Part shown: positions 1 through 5,434 of the stretch, piece by piece
How positions within the stretch are numbered: position 1 is the first letter of the stretch
Layout: each line of letters begins with the position of its first letter
Assembly (NCBI GenBank): GCA_013696235.1
Contig: JACCYY010000086.1
Coordinates: 1 to 5,895 of the forward strand
Reading direction: 5' to 3'
From: Sporichthyaceae bacterium
Lineage (GTDB): Bacteria; Actinomycetota; Actinomycetes; JACCYY01
Length of the DNA: 5,895 bases
Program-made: the position numbers and the translations under genes
Notes under the pieces: generated by a model
Databases searched by the model: none
Seen by the model: the letters and a program-made list of their open reading frames with translations, nothing else
Told to the model about the DNA's origin: nothing

Positions 1-149
1 CCGAAGATCACCGCGACGATCACCAGCGTGAGCGCCCGGTCGGTGTTCGACGCACCCTCGTCCAGCGTGATGCCGGGGATCAGCCACGTGGCCACAGCGA
101 GCGCGACGGCATTGACGAGCAGCCGGACCAGGAGACTCATGGTTGGCAT
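1..149 (-). CDS. Phage_holin_4_2-type small membrane protein, N-terminal part
   Basis: Only the first 49 codons are in the window; the gene continues past the left edge. The visible protein begins MPTMSLLVRLLVNAVALAV, followed by ATWLIPGITLDEG, then a polar stretch and the start of a second hydrophobic segment (LTLVIVAVIFG). The N-terminal pattern of RLLVNA, a hydrophobic helix and (L/I)PGI is typical of the PF04020 family (mycobacterial/phage holin superfamily IV-like), which are small proteins with about four membrane helices in the cytoplasmic membrane. Despite the name, most chromosomal members have no shown holin activity and no known role. Two in-frame ATGs exist, at 149 and 140. I prefer 149 because GGTGGGA lies 2-3 bases upstream, although that spacing is short; 140 has no purine-rich site before it. 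It lies 63 bp downstream of the exporter gene on the same strand, with a strong hairpin between, so co-transcription may be limited. Confidence 0.72.
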   Translation of the reverse strand, partial: MPTMSLLVRLLVNAVALAVATWLIPGITLDEGASNTDRALTLVIVAVIF

Positions 150-188
150 GGTCCCACCCGCGGCGAAGTGCCTCGGGGTTGGCAGGTG

Positions 189-212
189 CCGAGCCCGCGT
201 CGCGGGCCTCGG
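189..212 (-). terminator. Hairpin at the 3' end of the EamA exporter gene
   Basis: CCGAG-CCCGC (189-198) pairs with GCGGG-C (202-207) and CTCGG (via 209-212), giving a 10-bp GC-rich stem with a 3-base loop and one bulged C at 208. It begins immediately after the TGA of the exporter gene (213-215 on the plus strand). There is no U-tract on the minus-strand transcript after the stem (next bases CACCTGCC), so this is the hairpin-only type common in high-GC actinobacteria or a 3'-end stabiliser. The stem strength and exact position support a role in ending or protecting the exporter mRNA before the holin-like gene. Confidence 0.5.
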
Positions 213-1241
213 TCACCGGCGCACCGGCGGTTCCGTCGGCACCTGTTCGGTCGGCGCCGCTTCGGGCAGAACGGCAGGTGGTCCTGCTTCGGTGTCGGCC
301 GCCCCGTCGGGCGCCTCGAGCACCGGTCGTGGCCGCTCGGCCCGCACCACGAGCGCCACGCCGACAACGACGATCGCGCCACCGGCGAGGATGGCCGCGG
401 TCACCGGTTCGCTCAGGATGAGCGCGCCCAGGAAGACGGCTACGACGGGGTTGACGTACGCGTACGTCGCGACCAGCGACAGCGGTGCGTTCTGCAGCAG
501 CCAGACGTACGCGGAGAACGCCACGACCGAGCCGAAGACGACCAGGTACCCGAGCGCGAACCACGAGGACCCTGATGCGGTCCCGAAGTCGGATGGCCGC
601 TCGCCTCCGATCAAGCCGACCACGAGCAGGGCGATCGCGCCGGCGAGCATCTCCCACACCGTCGCCGCGAACGGGTTCGCCGGCATCGCCGTGCGCTGGG
701 ACAGGAACGAGCCGATCGACCACGACGTGGTCGCGCCGATGATCAGGAGGATGCCGGTCGTGGTGCCGCCCGCGCCGCCGTCCGGGAGGACGAGCACGCC
801 GAGGCCGACGAAGCCGACCAGCACGCCGAGCCAGGTCAACAGGCGCGGTCGGGCGCCGGACCCGGTACGGAGCAGGATCACCCAGAGCGGCACCATCGCG
901 ACCAGGAGCGCAGTGAGCCCGGAGGGCACCGTCTGCTCGCCGAGCGTGACCCCGCCGTTGCCGCCGGCCAGGAGCAGGACGCCGACGAACGCCGCGCCGC
1001 GCAGCTCGCGCAGGCGTACGCGCAGGACGCTCGGACCCGAGCGGATCGCGAGGAACGTGCCCATGAGAAGGGCAGCGGTGAAGAAGCGTGCGCTGGCCGA
1101 CAGCAGCGGCGGCATGTCCTCGACGGCCACCCGGATCGCCAGGTACGTGGAGCCCCAGACGATGTAGACGACGACCAGCGCCGACCAGAGGGCACCACGG
1201 GAGGCATCTGTCCGCTGGTGCGTCGCCGAGTTCGCTGTCAT
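213..1241 (-). CDS. EamA/DMT-family transporter, YedA-like
   Basis: A 342-residue inner-membrane protein with two EamA (PF00892) repeats, about residues 16-138 and 160-297, predicted to give ten helices. Seen motifs: VYIVWGSTYLAIRVAVE (about 25-41), PPLLSASARFF, a GGNGGVTLGEQ-VPSGL segment between helices 3 and 4, SWSIGSFLSQR at the start of the second repeat, FGSVVAFSAYVWLL and TYAYVNPVVAVFLG near the end. This order matches E. coli YedA along nearly the whole length, hence the assignment as a drug/metabolite exporter; the substrate cannot be read from sequence. The ATG at 1241 is chosen because it directly precedes the first helix region and has a purine-rich GAGGACAGGA upstream; the open frame continues upstream only as antisense of pat. 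Odd feature: a charged, Pro/Ala/Glu-rich tail (about residues 300-342, ending TEPPVRR), probably disordered in the cytoplasm. It is divergent from pat. Confidence 0.9.
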   Translation of the reverse strand: MTANSATHQRTDASRGALWSALVVVYIVWGSTYLAIRVAVEDMPPLLSASARFFTAALLMGTFLAIRSGPSVLRVRLRELRGAAFVGVLLLAGGNGGVTLGEQTVPSGLTALLVAMVPLWVILLRTGSGARPRLLTWLGVLVGFVGLGVLVLPDGGAGGTTTGILLIIGATTSWSIGSFLSQRTAMPANPFAATVWEMLAGAIALLVVGLIGGERPSDFGTASGSSWFALGYLVVFGSVVAFSAYVWLLQNAPLSLVATYAYVNPVVAVFLGALILSEPVTAAILAGGAIVVVGVALVVRAERPRPVLEAPDGAADTEAGPPAVLPEAAPTEQVPTEPPVRR

Positions 1242-1487
1242 GACCGTCCTGTCCTCGTGGTCCTGACACCTATTCAACCCGGACCCTCCGACCCGGCACC
1301 AGCGGATATCCGCCATCGCACCCCGAACTACGGCCAACACCGGCCTGAGGCGGTCGGCACCCCGATCGAAGGGCGCTGTGTGCTGTGACTCGCCGACGCC
1401 AGCGGTCCTGTCCGTCCGCTGATCGGCGCCTGTCGGCTCTCCCCGCCCCGAAGGCTGGGGCCGCCGCCGGCTCGTAGGGTGTTGCGC
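1242..1487. promoter_or_regulatory. Divergent intergenic region between exporter and pat genes
   Basis: This 246-bp region separates two divergent genes and must hold both promoters. It contains a perfect 12-bp palindrome GCGGATATCCGC (1302-1313), an inverted repeat AGCGG-N10-CCGCT (1401-1420), a second one GCCCC-N7-GGGGC (1445-1461), and the 9-mer GTCCTGTCC twice (1246-1254 and 1405-1413). I see no convincing -35/-10 pair for the exporter on the minus strand; AT-richer sequence around 1271-1276 (TTGAATAGG on the minus strand) is the best candidate. No small ORF with credible coding character is visible here. Confidence 0.45.
1475..1487 (+). promoter_or_regulatory. Probable -10 box for leaderless pat transcript
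   Basis: TAGGGT at 1475-1480 fits the actinobacterial TANNNT -10 consensus. Seven bases separate its last T from the GTG at 1488, so transcription would begin at or one base before the start codon. There is no good Shine-Dalgarno sequence before GTG 1488 or the alternatives GTG 1479 and TTG 1482, which fits leaderless translation. The -35 region (about 1452-1458) is not conserved and lies in the GCCCC/GGGGC inverted repeat. Confidence 0.55.
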
Positions 1488-2567
1488 GTGGCTGACGGAC
1501 CGCGCCTGCGGGCGAACCTCGACGACATCCCGACGTACGTGCCCGGCCGACGAGTGGCTGCGCCGGGCGCGACGCAGCGGATGTACAAGCTGTCGTCGAA
1601 CGAGAACCCGTTCCCGCCGCTGCCCAGCGTGCTCCAGACGATCACCGACGCGAGCACCTGGATCAACCGGTACCCCGACATGTTTGCGACCGAGCTCGTG
1701 TCCGCGATCGCCGAGCGCTTCGACGTGCCGGCGAACCATGTCGCGGTCGGCACCGGCTCCGTGGGCGTGTGCCAGCAGATCGTCCAGTCCACCGCCGGTC
1801 CGGGCGACGAGGTGATCTACGCATGGCGGTCGTTCGAGGCGTACCCGATCCTCGTCCAGGTGTCCGGGGCCACCAGCGTGCAGGTGCCGCTCACGTCGAC
1901 GGAGAAGCACGACCTCGACGCCATGCTGGCCGCGATCACCGACCGCACGCGCCTGATCCTGGTCTGCACGCCGAACAACCCCACCGGGCCGGCGATCCGC
2001 CGCCAGCGGCTCGAGCGGTTCCTCGACGCGGTGCCGCCGGAGATCCTCGTCGTCGTCGACGAGGCGTACGTCGAGTTCGTCCGCGACCCCGAGGTCGCCG
2101 ACGGTCTCGAGCTCTACCGCGACCGGCCGAACGTCTGCGTGCTGCGGACCTTCTCCAAGGCGTACGGGCTCGCAGGGCTCCGGGTCGGGTACGCCGTGGC
2201 GCACGAGCCGGTGGCCGAGGCGCTGCGCAAGTGCGCGGTGCCGTTCGGGGTCTCGGTCATCGCGCAGTCCGCGGCGATCGCGTCGCTCGCCGCGGAGGAC
2301 GAGCTGCTCAAGCGCGTCGCGGACATCGTGGCCGAGCGCGTACGGGTCCGCGACGCGCTGCGCGAGCAGGGCTGGCCGGTGCCGCCCACCGAGGCGAACT
2401 TCGTCTGGTTCCGGCTCTCCGAGCGCACCGACGCGTTCGCGGCGGCATGCGAGTCGGCCGGCGTCATCGTCCGGCCGTTCTCCGGCGAGGGTGTCAGGGC
2501 GAGCATCGGCGAGCCCGACGCCAACGACGTCCTGGTCCAGGTGGCTGCTGACTTCGCTCCTGCCTAG
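1488..2567 (+). CDS. pat: Aromatic amino acid aminotransferase (PLP fold type I, HisC-like)
   Basis: A 359-residue class I/II aminotransferase that moves the amino group between aromatic amino acids and 2-oxoacids in the cytoplasm. Visible signatures: [10 protein letters not shown] near the N-terminus, KLSSNENPF, the PNNPTG loop (N164 near PLP), DEAYVEF (D191 for the pyridine nitrogen, Y194), [15 protein letters not shown] with Schiff-base lysine K224, and R337 in GVRASIG for the substrate carboxylate. The [10 protein letters not shown] and [10 protein letters not shown] segments resemble mycobacterial Rv3772 (annotated hisC2, assigned as Pat) more than classical HisC, and length is close to that 353-residue protein. 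Histidinol-phosphate activity cannot be excluded; no other his genes are nearby. I chose GTG 1488 over GTG 1479 because it sits 7 bases after a TAGGGT box, as expected for a leaderless gene. The gene ends with TAG. It lies upstream of a 2-oxoacid dehydrogenase operon, which may consume related keto acids. Confidence 0.88.
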   Translation: MADGPRLRANLDDIPTYVPGRRVAAPGATQRMYKLSSNENPFPPLPSVLQTITDASTWINRYPDMFATELVSAIAERFDVPANHVAVGTGSVGVCQQIVQSTAGPGDEVIYAWRSFEAYPILVQVSGATSVQVPLTSTEKHDLDAMLAAITDRTRLILVCTPNNPTGPAIRRQRLERFLDAVPPEILVVVDEAYVEFVRDPEVADGLELYRDRPNVCVLRTFSKAYGLAGLRVGYAVAHEPVAEALRKCAVPFGVSVIAQSAAIASLAAEDELLKRVADIVAERVRVRDALREQGWPVPPTEANFVWFRLSERTDAFAAACESAGVIVRPFSGEGVRASIGEPDANDVLVQVAADFAPA

Positions 2568-2573
2568 GAGCCC

Positions 2574-2591
2574 GCACGGCTGATGTCGTGC
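2574..2591 (+). terminator. Weak hairpin after the pat stop codon
   Basis: GCACG (2574-2578) can pair with CGTGC (2587-2591) around an 8-base loop, 6 bases after the TAG of pat. There is no U-tract and the stem is only 5 bp, so a terminator role is a guess from position. Confidence 0.25.
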
Positions 2592-2601
2592 CTCTCACGG
2601 C

Positions 2602-2645
2602 CGAAGGCCAATGGATTCGAAGGCCGATGGTGTATGCCGAAGGCC
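2602..2645. repeat. Three direct copies of CGAAGGCC
   Basis: CGAAGGCC occurs at 2602-2609, 2618-2625 and 2638-2645, start-to-start spacings 16 and 20 bp. The first copy is inside the small inverted repeat GGCC-GAA-GGCC (2599-2609), and the third is preceded by GC, giving a near copy. The cluster ends about 12 bp before the likely -10 box of the HATPase gene, a position where an activator or repressor could bind. It could also be chance in GC-rich sequence. Confidence 0.45.
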
Positions 2646-2656
2646 TGGTCCGGGAG

Positions 2657-2662
2657 TACCTT
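2657..2662 (+). promoter_or_regulatory. Possible -10 box for the HATPase gene
   Basis: TACCTT matches TANNNT and would place the transcription start near 2669, giving a leader of about 20 nt that carries the AAGGAG ribosome binding site (2674-2679). No recognisable -35 hexamer precedes it. Confidence 0.38.
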
Positions 2663-2688
2663 CTTGGCGGGTGAAGGAGCCGATCGGG

Positions 2689-3147
2689 ATGAACGTGCGG
2701 CAGCGTGCGGGTGGCCAAGACAAGCTGGCGGCTCGGACGCGCGCGGACGGGGCCAGCGCGTCTGCGCCGTCGGTCAGGCCGCGTCAGATCTCGGTCGAGC
2801 TGGCCAGTTCCGCGAAGAGCGTGCCACTGGCCCGATCGGTGGTCATCGATCTCCTGCGCCGCAACGGGGGCGACAGCGCGGTCGACGTCGCCGGCCTGCT
2901 CACCAGCGAGCTCGTGACCAACGCGGTCATCCACGGGGCGTCCAGCGTCGGGCTGCTGGCGACCCTGTCGGAGCACCGGCTGCGGGTCGAGGCGTCGGAC
3001 CGTTCGCCCAAGGCACCGGTCGTCCGCACGGCGGCCCCCGACGACACGACTGGGCGCGGCCTTCTCGTCGTGGCGAGCCTGGCCACCGACTGGGGCTACG
3101 AGACGCGTCCCAGCGGCAAGTCCGTCTGGTTCGAGCTCGCCCTCTGA
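2689..3147 (+). CDS. ATP-binding protein, HATPase_c_2 (RsbW-like) single domain
   Basis: A 152-residue soluble protein with a low-complexity basic N-terminus (about 1-30) followed by one GHKL ATPase fold of the HATPase_c_2 type. Seen: N box LLTSELVTNAVIHG (E74, N78, H82), a G1-like DRSPKAPVVR with D104, the G2 segment TTGRGLLVVASLATDWG (G122, G124), and the final strand GKSVWFEL. This is the pattern of the many small actinobacterial ATP-binding proteins related to anti-sigma kinases RsbW/SpoIIAB. Such proteins bind ATP and may phosphorylate an STAS anti-sigma antagonist or hold a sigma factor, but no sigma factor, STAS protein or PP2C phosphatase is nearby, so the partner is unknown. G1 has D-x-S rather than the D-x-G of classical histidine kinases, as is common in this subgroup. 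The ATG at 2689 is supported by AAGGAG nine bases upstream; in-frame GTG 2671 and ATG 2611 would read through that site or lack one. It is an orphan between pat and the bkd operon. Confidence 0.85.
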   Translation: MNVRQRAGGQDKLAARTRADGASASAPSVRPRQISVELASSAKSVPLARSVVIDLLRRNGGDSAVDVAGLLTSELVTNAVIHGASSVGLLATLSEHRLRVEASDRSPKAPVVRTAAPDDTTGRGLLVVASLATDWGYETRPSGKSVWFELAL

Positions 3148-3155
3148 GCCGCGGC

Positions 3156-3170
3156 GGACGCCAGCCGTCC
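3156..3170 (+). terminator. Short hairpin after the HATPase gene
   Basis: GGACG (3156-3160) and CGTCC (3166-3170) form a 5-bp stem with a 5-base loop, 8 bases after the TGA. No U-tract follows. It is in a sensible place for a 3' end, but similar stems arise easily in this base composition. Confidence 0.25.
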
Positions 3171-3210
3171 CGGCGCCGATCGTGGGTCCCGTCCGGCCCG
3201 TCCAGATCAT

Positions 3211-3234
3211 CGGTACCGTGTCTCCGGCGTACCG
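3211..3234 (+). promoter_or_regulatory. Candidate bkd operon promoter with inverted repeat
   Basis: TACCGT (3214-3219) fits the TANNNT -10 form and would start transcription near 3226, leaving a leader of about 69 nt before the E1 alpha ATG. The same stretch carries a perfect inverted repeat CGGTAC (3211-3216) and GTACCG (3229-3234) with 12 bases between. The repeat spans both the -10 box and the expected start site, which is where a repressor would act. No clear -35 box is seen. Confidence 0.35.
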
Positions 3235-3259
3235 GCCGATCCGGCTGCGCGCCGTCCAG

Positions 3260-3292
3260 GCCCGGAACCGGGCTGATCGTCGACAAGGAGCC
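3260..3292 (+). promoter_or_regulatory. Structured leader before the E1 alpha ribosome binding site
   Basis: GCCCGGAACCGGGC (3260-3273) is a perfect inverted repeat that folds into a GC stem with a 4-base loop, 11 bases before the AAGGAG ribosome binding site (3285-3290). The 3' half overlaps GGCT (3271-3274), which can instead pair with AGCC (3289-3292) and cover the end of the ribosome binding site. The two pairings exclude each other. Any regulatory effect is inference. Confidence 0.35.
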
Positions 3293-3294
3293 TC

Positions 3295-4446
3295 ATGACC
3301 ACGGAGTCATCGGGTGACCTCGCCACCGGCGAGCCCGCTGGAGCGTCCGTTCCGCTCGTCCAGCTGCTCACCCCGGACGGCGAGCGGGTCGAGCACCCCG
3401 ACTACGAGTTCGACGGGACCGACGAGGACATCCGCGGCTTCTACCGCGACCTCGTGCTGACCCGGCGCGTCGATGCCGAGGGCGTGGCGCTGCAGCGCCA
3501 GGGCGAGCTCGGCATCTGGGCCTCGCTGCTCGGCCAGGAGGCCGCGCAGGTCGGTTCGGGCCGGGCCATGCGTCCGCAGGACTACGCGTTCCCGACCTAC
3601 CGCGAGCACGGTGTCGCCATGTGCCGCGGCGTCGACCCGGTCCGGCTGCTCGGGCTCTTCCGCGGGGCGGACCAGGGCAGCTGGGACGCCGAGAAGCACA
3701 ACTTCCACCTCTACACGATCGTGATCGGCGCCCAGACCCTGCACGCGACCGGGTACGCGATGGGCATCCAGCGCGACGGTGCGGTCGGTGACGACGACGG
3801 AGCCGCGGTGATCGCCTACTTCGGTGACGGTGCGACCAGCCAGGGTGACGTGAACGAGGCGTTCATCTGGGCCAGCGTCATGAACGCACCGGTGGTGTTC
3901 TTCTGCCAGAACAACCAGTGGGCGATCTCGGTGCCGCTCGAGCGGCAGACCCGCATCCCGATCTACCAGCGGGCCGCCGGGTTCGGCTTCCCCGGCGTCC
4001 GGGTCGACGGCAACGACGTCCTCGCCTCGTACGCCGTGACGAAGGCGGCGCTGGACAACGCCAGGACCGGCAACGGCCCGACCCTGATCGAGGCGTACAC
4101 GTACCGGATGGGCGCGCACACCACGACCGACGACCCGACCCGCTACCGGGTGGCCGCCGAGCTGGACGAGTGGAAGGCCAAGGACCCGGTCAGCCGAGTG
4201 CGTACGTATCTCGAGCGCAACGACGGTGCAGCCGACGAGGCGTTCTTCGCCGCCGTCGAGGTGGAGGCGGACGAGCTCGCCACCCGGATCCGCCGCGAGA
4301 CGCAGGAGATGCCGAGCCCGGAACCGACCTCGTTCTTCGACCATGTGTACGTCGAGGACACGCCCAGGTTGACCCGCGACCGCGAGGCGTACGCGGCGTA
4401 CCTGGAGTCCTTCGACGCCGATGCCGCAGCTGTGGGAGGTCACTGA
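3295..4446 (+). CDS. bkdA: 2-oxoacid dehydrogenase E1 component, alpha subunit (BkdA/PdhA type)
   Basis: This 383-residue subunit pairs with the downstream beta subunit to form the alpha2beta2 ThDP-dependent E1, which decarboxylates a 2-oxoacid and passes the acyl group to the E2 lipoyl arm. Seen: LVLTRRVDAEGVALQRQGELG near residues 54-74, PTYREHG (H105), the full ThDP/Mg motif starting GDG at 177-179 and ending NN at 206-207 with 26 residues between, and YRMGAHTTTDDPTRYR (270-285; H275), equivalent to the active-site loop that is phosphorylated in mitochondrial enzymes. Length is normal. ATG 3295 has AAGGAG four bases upstream. The family is often labelled pyruvate dehydrogenase E1 alpha, but the separate alpha and beta chains plus the E2 with an ETAKS lipoyl site match mycobacterial Rv2497c-Rv2495c, shown to act as a branched-chain complex. 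The substrate (branched-chain versus pyruvate) is not decided by sequence alone. First gene of the operon; its stop is one base before the next ATG. Confidence 0.9.
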   Translation: MTTESSGDLATGEPAGASVPLVQLLTPDGERVEHPDYEFDGTDEDIRGFYRDLVLTRRVDAEGVALQRQGELGIWASLLGQEAAQVGSGRAMRPQDYAFPTYREHGVAMCRGVDPVRLLGLFRGADQGSWDAEKHNFHLYTIVIGAQTLHATGYAMGIQRDGAVGDDDGAAVIAYFGDGATSQGDVNEAFIWASVMNAPVVFFCQNNQWAISVPLERQTRIPIYQRAAGFGFPGVRVDGNDVLASYAVTKAALDNARTGNGPTLIEAYTYRMGAHTTTDDPTRYRVAAELDEWKAKDPVSRVRTYLERNDGAADEAFFAAVEVEADELATRIRRETQEMPSPEPTSFFDHVYVEDTPRLTRDREAYAAYLESFDADAAAVGGH

Positions 4447-4447
4447 G

Positions 4448-5422
4448 ATGGCACCGACCACGCTCGGCAAGGCGCTCAACATGGGGTTGCGCAAGGCCAT
4501 GGAGGACGACCCCAAGGTCCTGATCATGGGTGAGGACGTCGGCAAGCTCGGGGGTGTGTTCCGGATCACCGACGGCCTCCAGAAGGACTTCGGCGAGGAC
4601 CGGGTGATCGACACCCCGCTCGCGGAGTCGGGGATCATCGGCACGGCGATCGGCCTCGCGCTGCGCGGCTACCGTCCGGTGTGCGAGATCCAGTTCGACG
4701 GGTTCGTGTGGCCGGGGTACGACCAGATCGTCGCCCAGCTGGCCAAGATGCACTACCGGTCACAGGGTCGACTGCGGCTGCCGGTCGTCGTCCGCATCCC
4801 GTTCGGCGGAGGCATCGGCGCGGTGGAGCACCACTCGGAGAGCCCGGAGGCGTACTTCGCGCACACGCCGGGCCTGCGCGTCGTCGTCTGCTCGAACCCG
4901 GTCGACTCGTACTTCATGATCCAGCAGGCGATCGCCACGGACGACCCGGTGATCTTTTTCGAGCCGAAGCGTCGCTACTACGAGAAGGGCGAGCTCGACA
5001 CCTCGATCACGCCCGAGCCGATGTTCCAGGCCCGGACGGTCCGTCCCGGCACGGACCTCACGCTGGTCGCGTACGGGCCGATGGTGAAGGTCGCGCTGGA
5101 GGCCGCATCGGCGGCGGAGGCAGAGGGTCGGAGCCTCGAGGTGATCGACCTGCGCTCGCTCTCGCCGCTGGACTCCGACACCGTCGTCGCCTCCGTGCGG
5201 CGGACCGGTCGCGCGGTGATCGTGCACGAGGCCTCGACCACGCTCGGCATCGGCGCCGAGCTGGCTGCCCGGGTGACCGAGGAGTGCTTCTACTCGCTCG
5301 AGTCGCCGGTGCTGCGCGTGGGTGGGTTCGACACCCCGTACCCGCCGGCGAAGGTCGAGGAGGAGTGGCTTCCCGACCTCGACCGGGTGCTCGACGCCGT
5401 CGACCGATCCTTCGGCTTCTGA
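4448..5422 (+). CDS. bkdB: 2-oxoacid dehydrogenase E1 component, beta subunit (BkdB/PdhB type)
   Basis: A 324-residue transketolase-fold subunit that completes the E1 active sites. Seen: GEDVGKLGGVFRITDGL (from G28; E29), DTPLAESGIIG with E60, the glutamate expected to activate the ThDP aminopyrimidine, EIQFDGFVWPGYDQI (80-94), GAVEHHSESPEAYFAHTPGL (from G124; H129 aligns with the catalytic histidine of PDH/BCKDH beta subunits), and FFEPKRRYY. The C-terminal transketolase domain runs from about residue 200 (VAYGPMVKVALEAA, IDLRSLSPLD, VHEAS, VGGFDTPYPPAK). The frame is open further upstream to an ATG at 4421, but I chose ATG 4448: GGGAGG at 4434-4439 is 8 bases before it and it lies one base after the alpha subunit stop, so the two are probably translationally coupled and made in equal amounts. 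Confidence 0.92.
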   Translation: MAPTTLGKALNMGLRKAMEDDPKVLIMGEDVGKLGGVFRITDGLQKDFGEDRVIDTPLAESGIIGTAIGLALRGYRPVCEIQFDGFVWPGYDQIVAQLAKMHYRSQGRLRLPVVVRIPFGGGIGAVEHHSESPEAYFAHTPGLRVVVCSNPVDSYFMIQQAIATDDPVIFFEPKRRYYEKGELDTSITPEPMFQARTVRPGTDLTLVAYGPMVKVALEAASAAEAEGRSLEVIDLRSLSPLDSDTVVASVRRTGRAVIVHEASTTLGIGAELAARVTEECFYSLESPVLRVGGFDTPYPPAKVEEEWLPDLDRVLDAVDRSFGF

Positions 5423-5434
5423 GGAGTCTGCGGC

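Noticed and set aside
1..149. Phage or prophage remnant from the holin-like domain name
   Set aside because: The PF04020 name is historical; the surroundings are ordinary chromosomal genes with no other phage gene.
28..1167. Long 379-residue plus-strand frame opposite the exporter gene
   Set aside because: It is rich in Arg, Ser, Thr and Pro with no domain, and lies antisense to a clear EamA gene; typical of open frames opposite high-GC coding sequence.
1242..2204. Upstream extension of the exporter frame to a 663-residue protein
   Set aside because: The extra 321 residues lie antisense to pat, have no family features and are very rich in Arg, His and Asp; the real start is at 1241.
1488..2567. 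Assignment of the aminotransferase as a histidine-biosynthesis HisC
   Set aside because: No his genes are nearby and the WRSFEAYP and CQQIVQ segments resemble the Rv3772/Pat group; kept only as an alternative.
2583..3317. 244-residue plus-strand frame overlapping the HATPase gene
   Set aside because: Arg/Gly/Pro-rich low-complexity product without a ribosome binding site; the other frame encodes a clear HATPase_c_2 domain.
4421..4447. Upstream ATG for the E1 beta subunit
   Set aside because: It would overlap the E1 alpha gene and lacks a ribosome binding site, while ATG 4448 has GGGAGG at good spacing and matches the usual N-terminus of the family.
3307..4644. 445-residue minus-strand frame opposite E1 alpha and beta
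   Set aside because: It is an antisense frame of two strongly conserved genes, rich in Val, Arg, Gly and His, with no recognisable domain.
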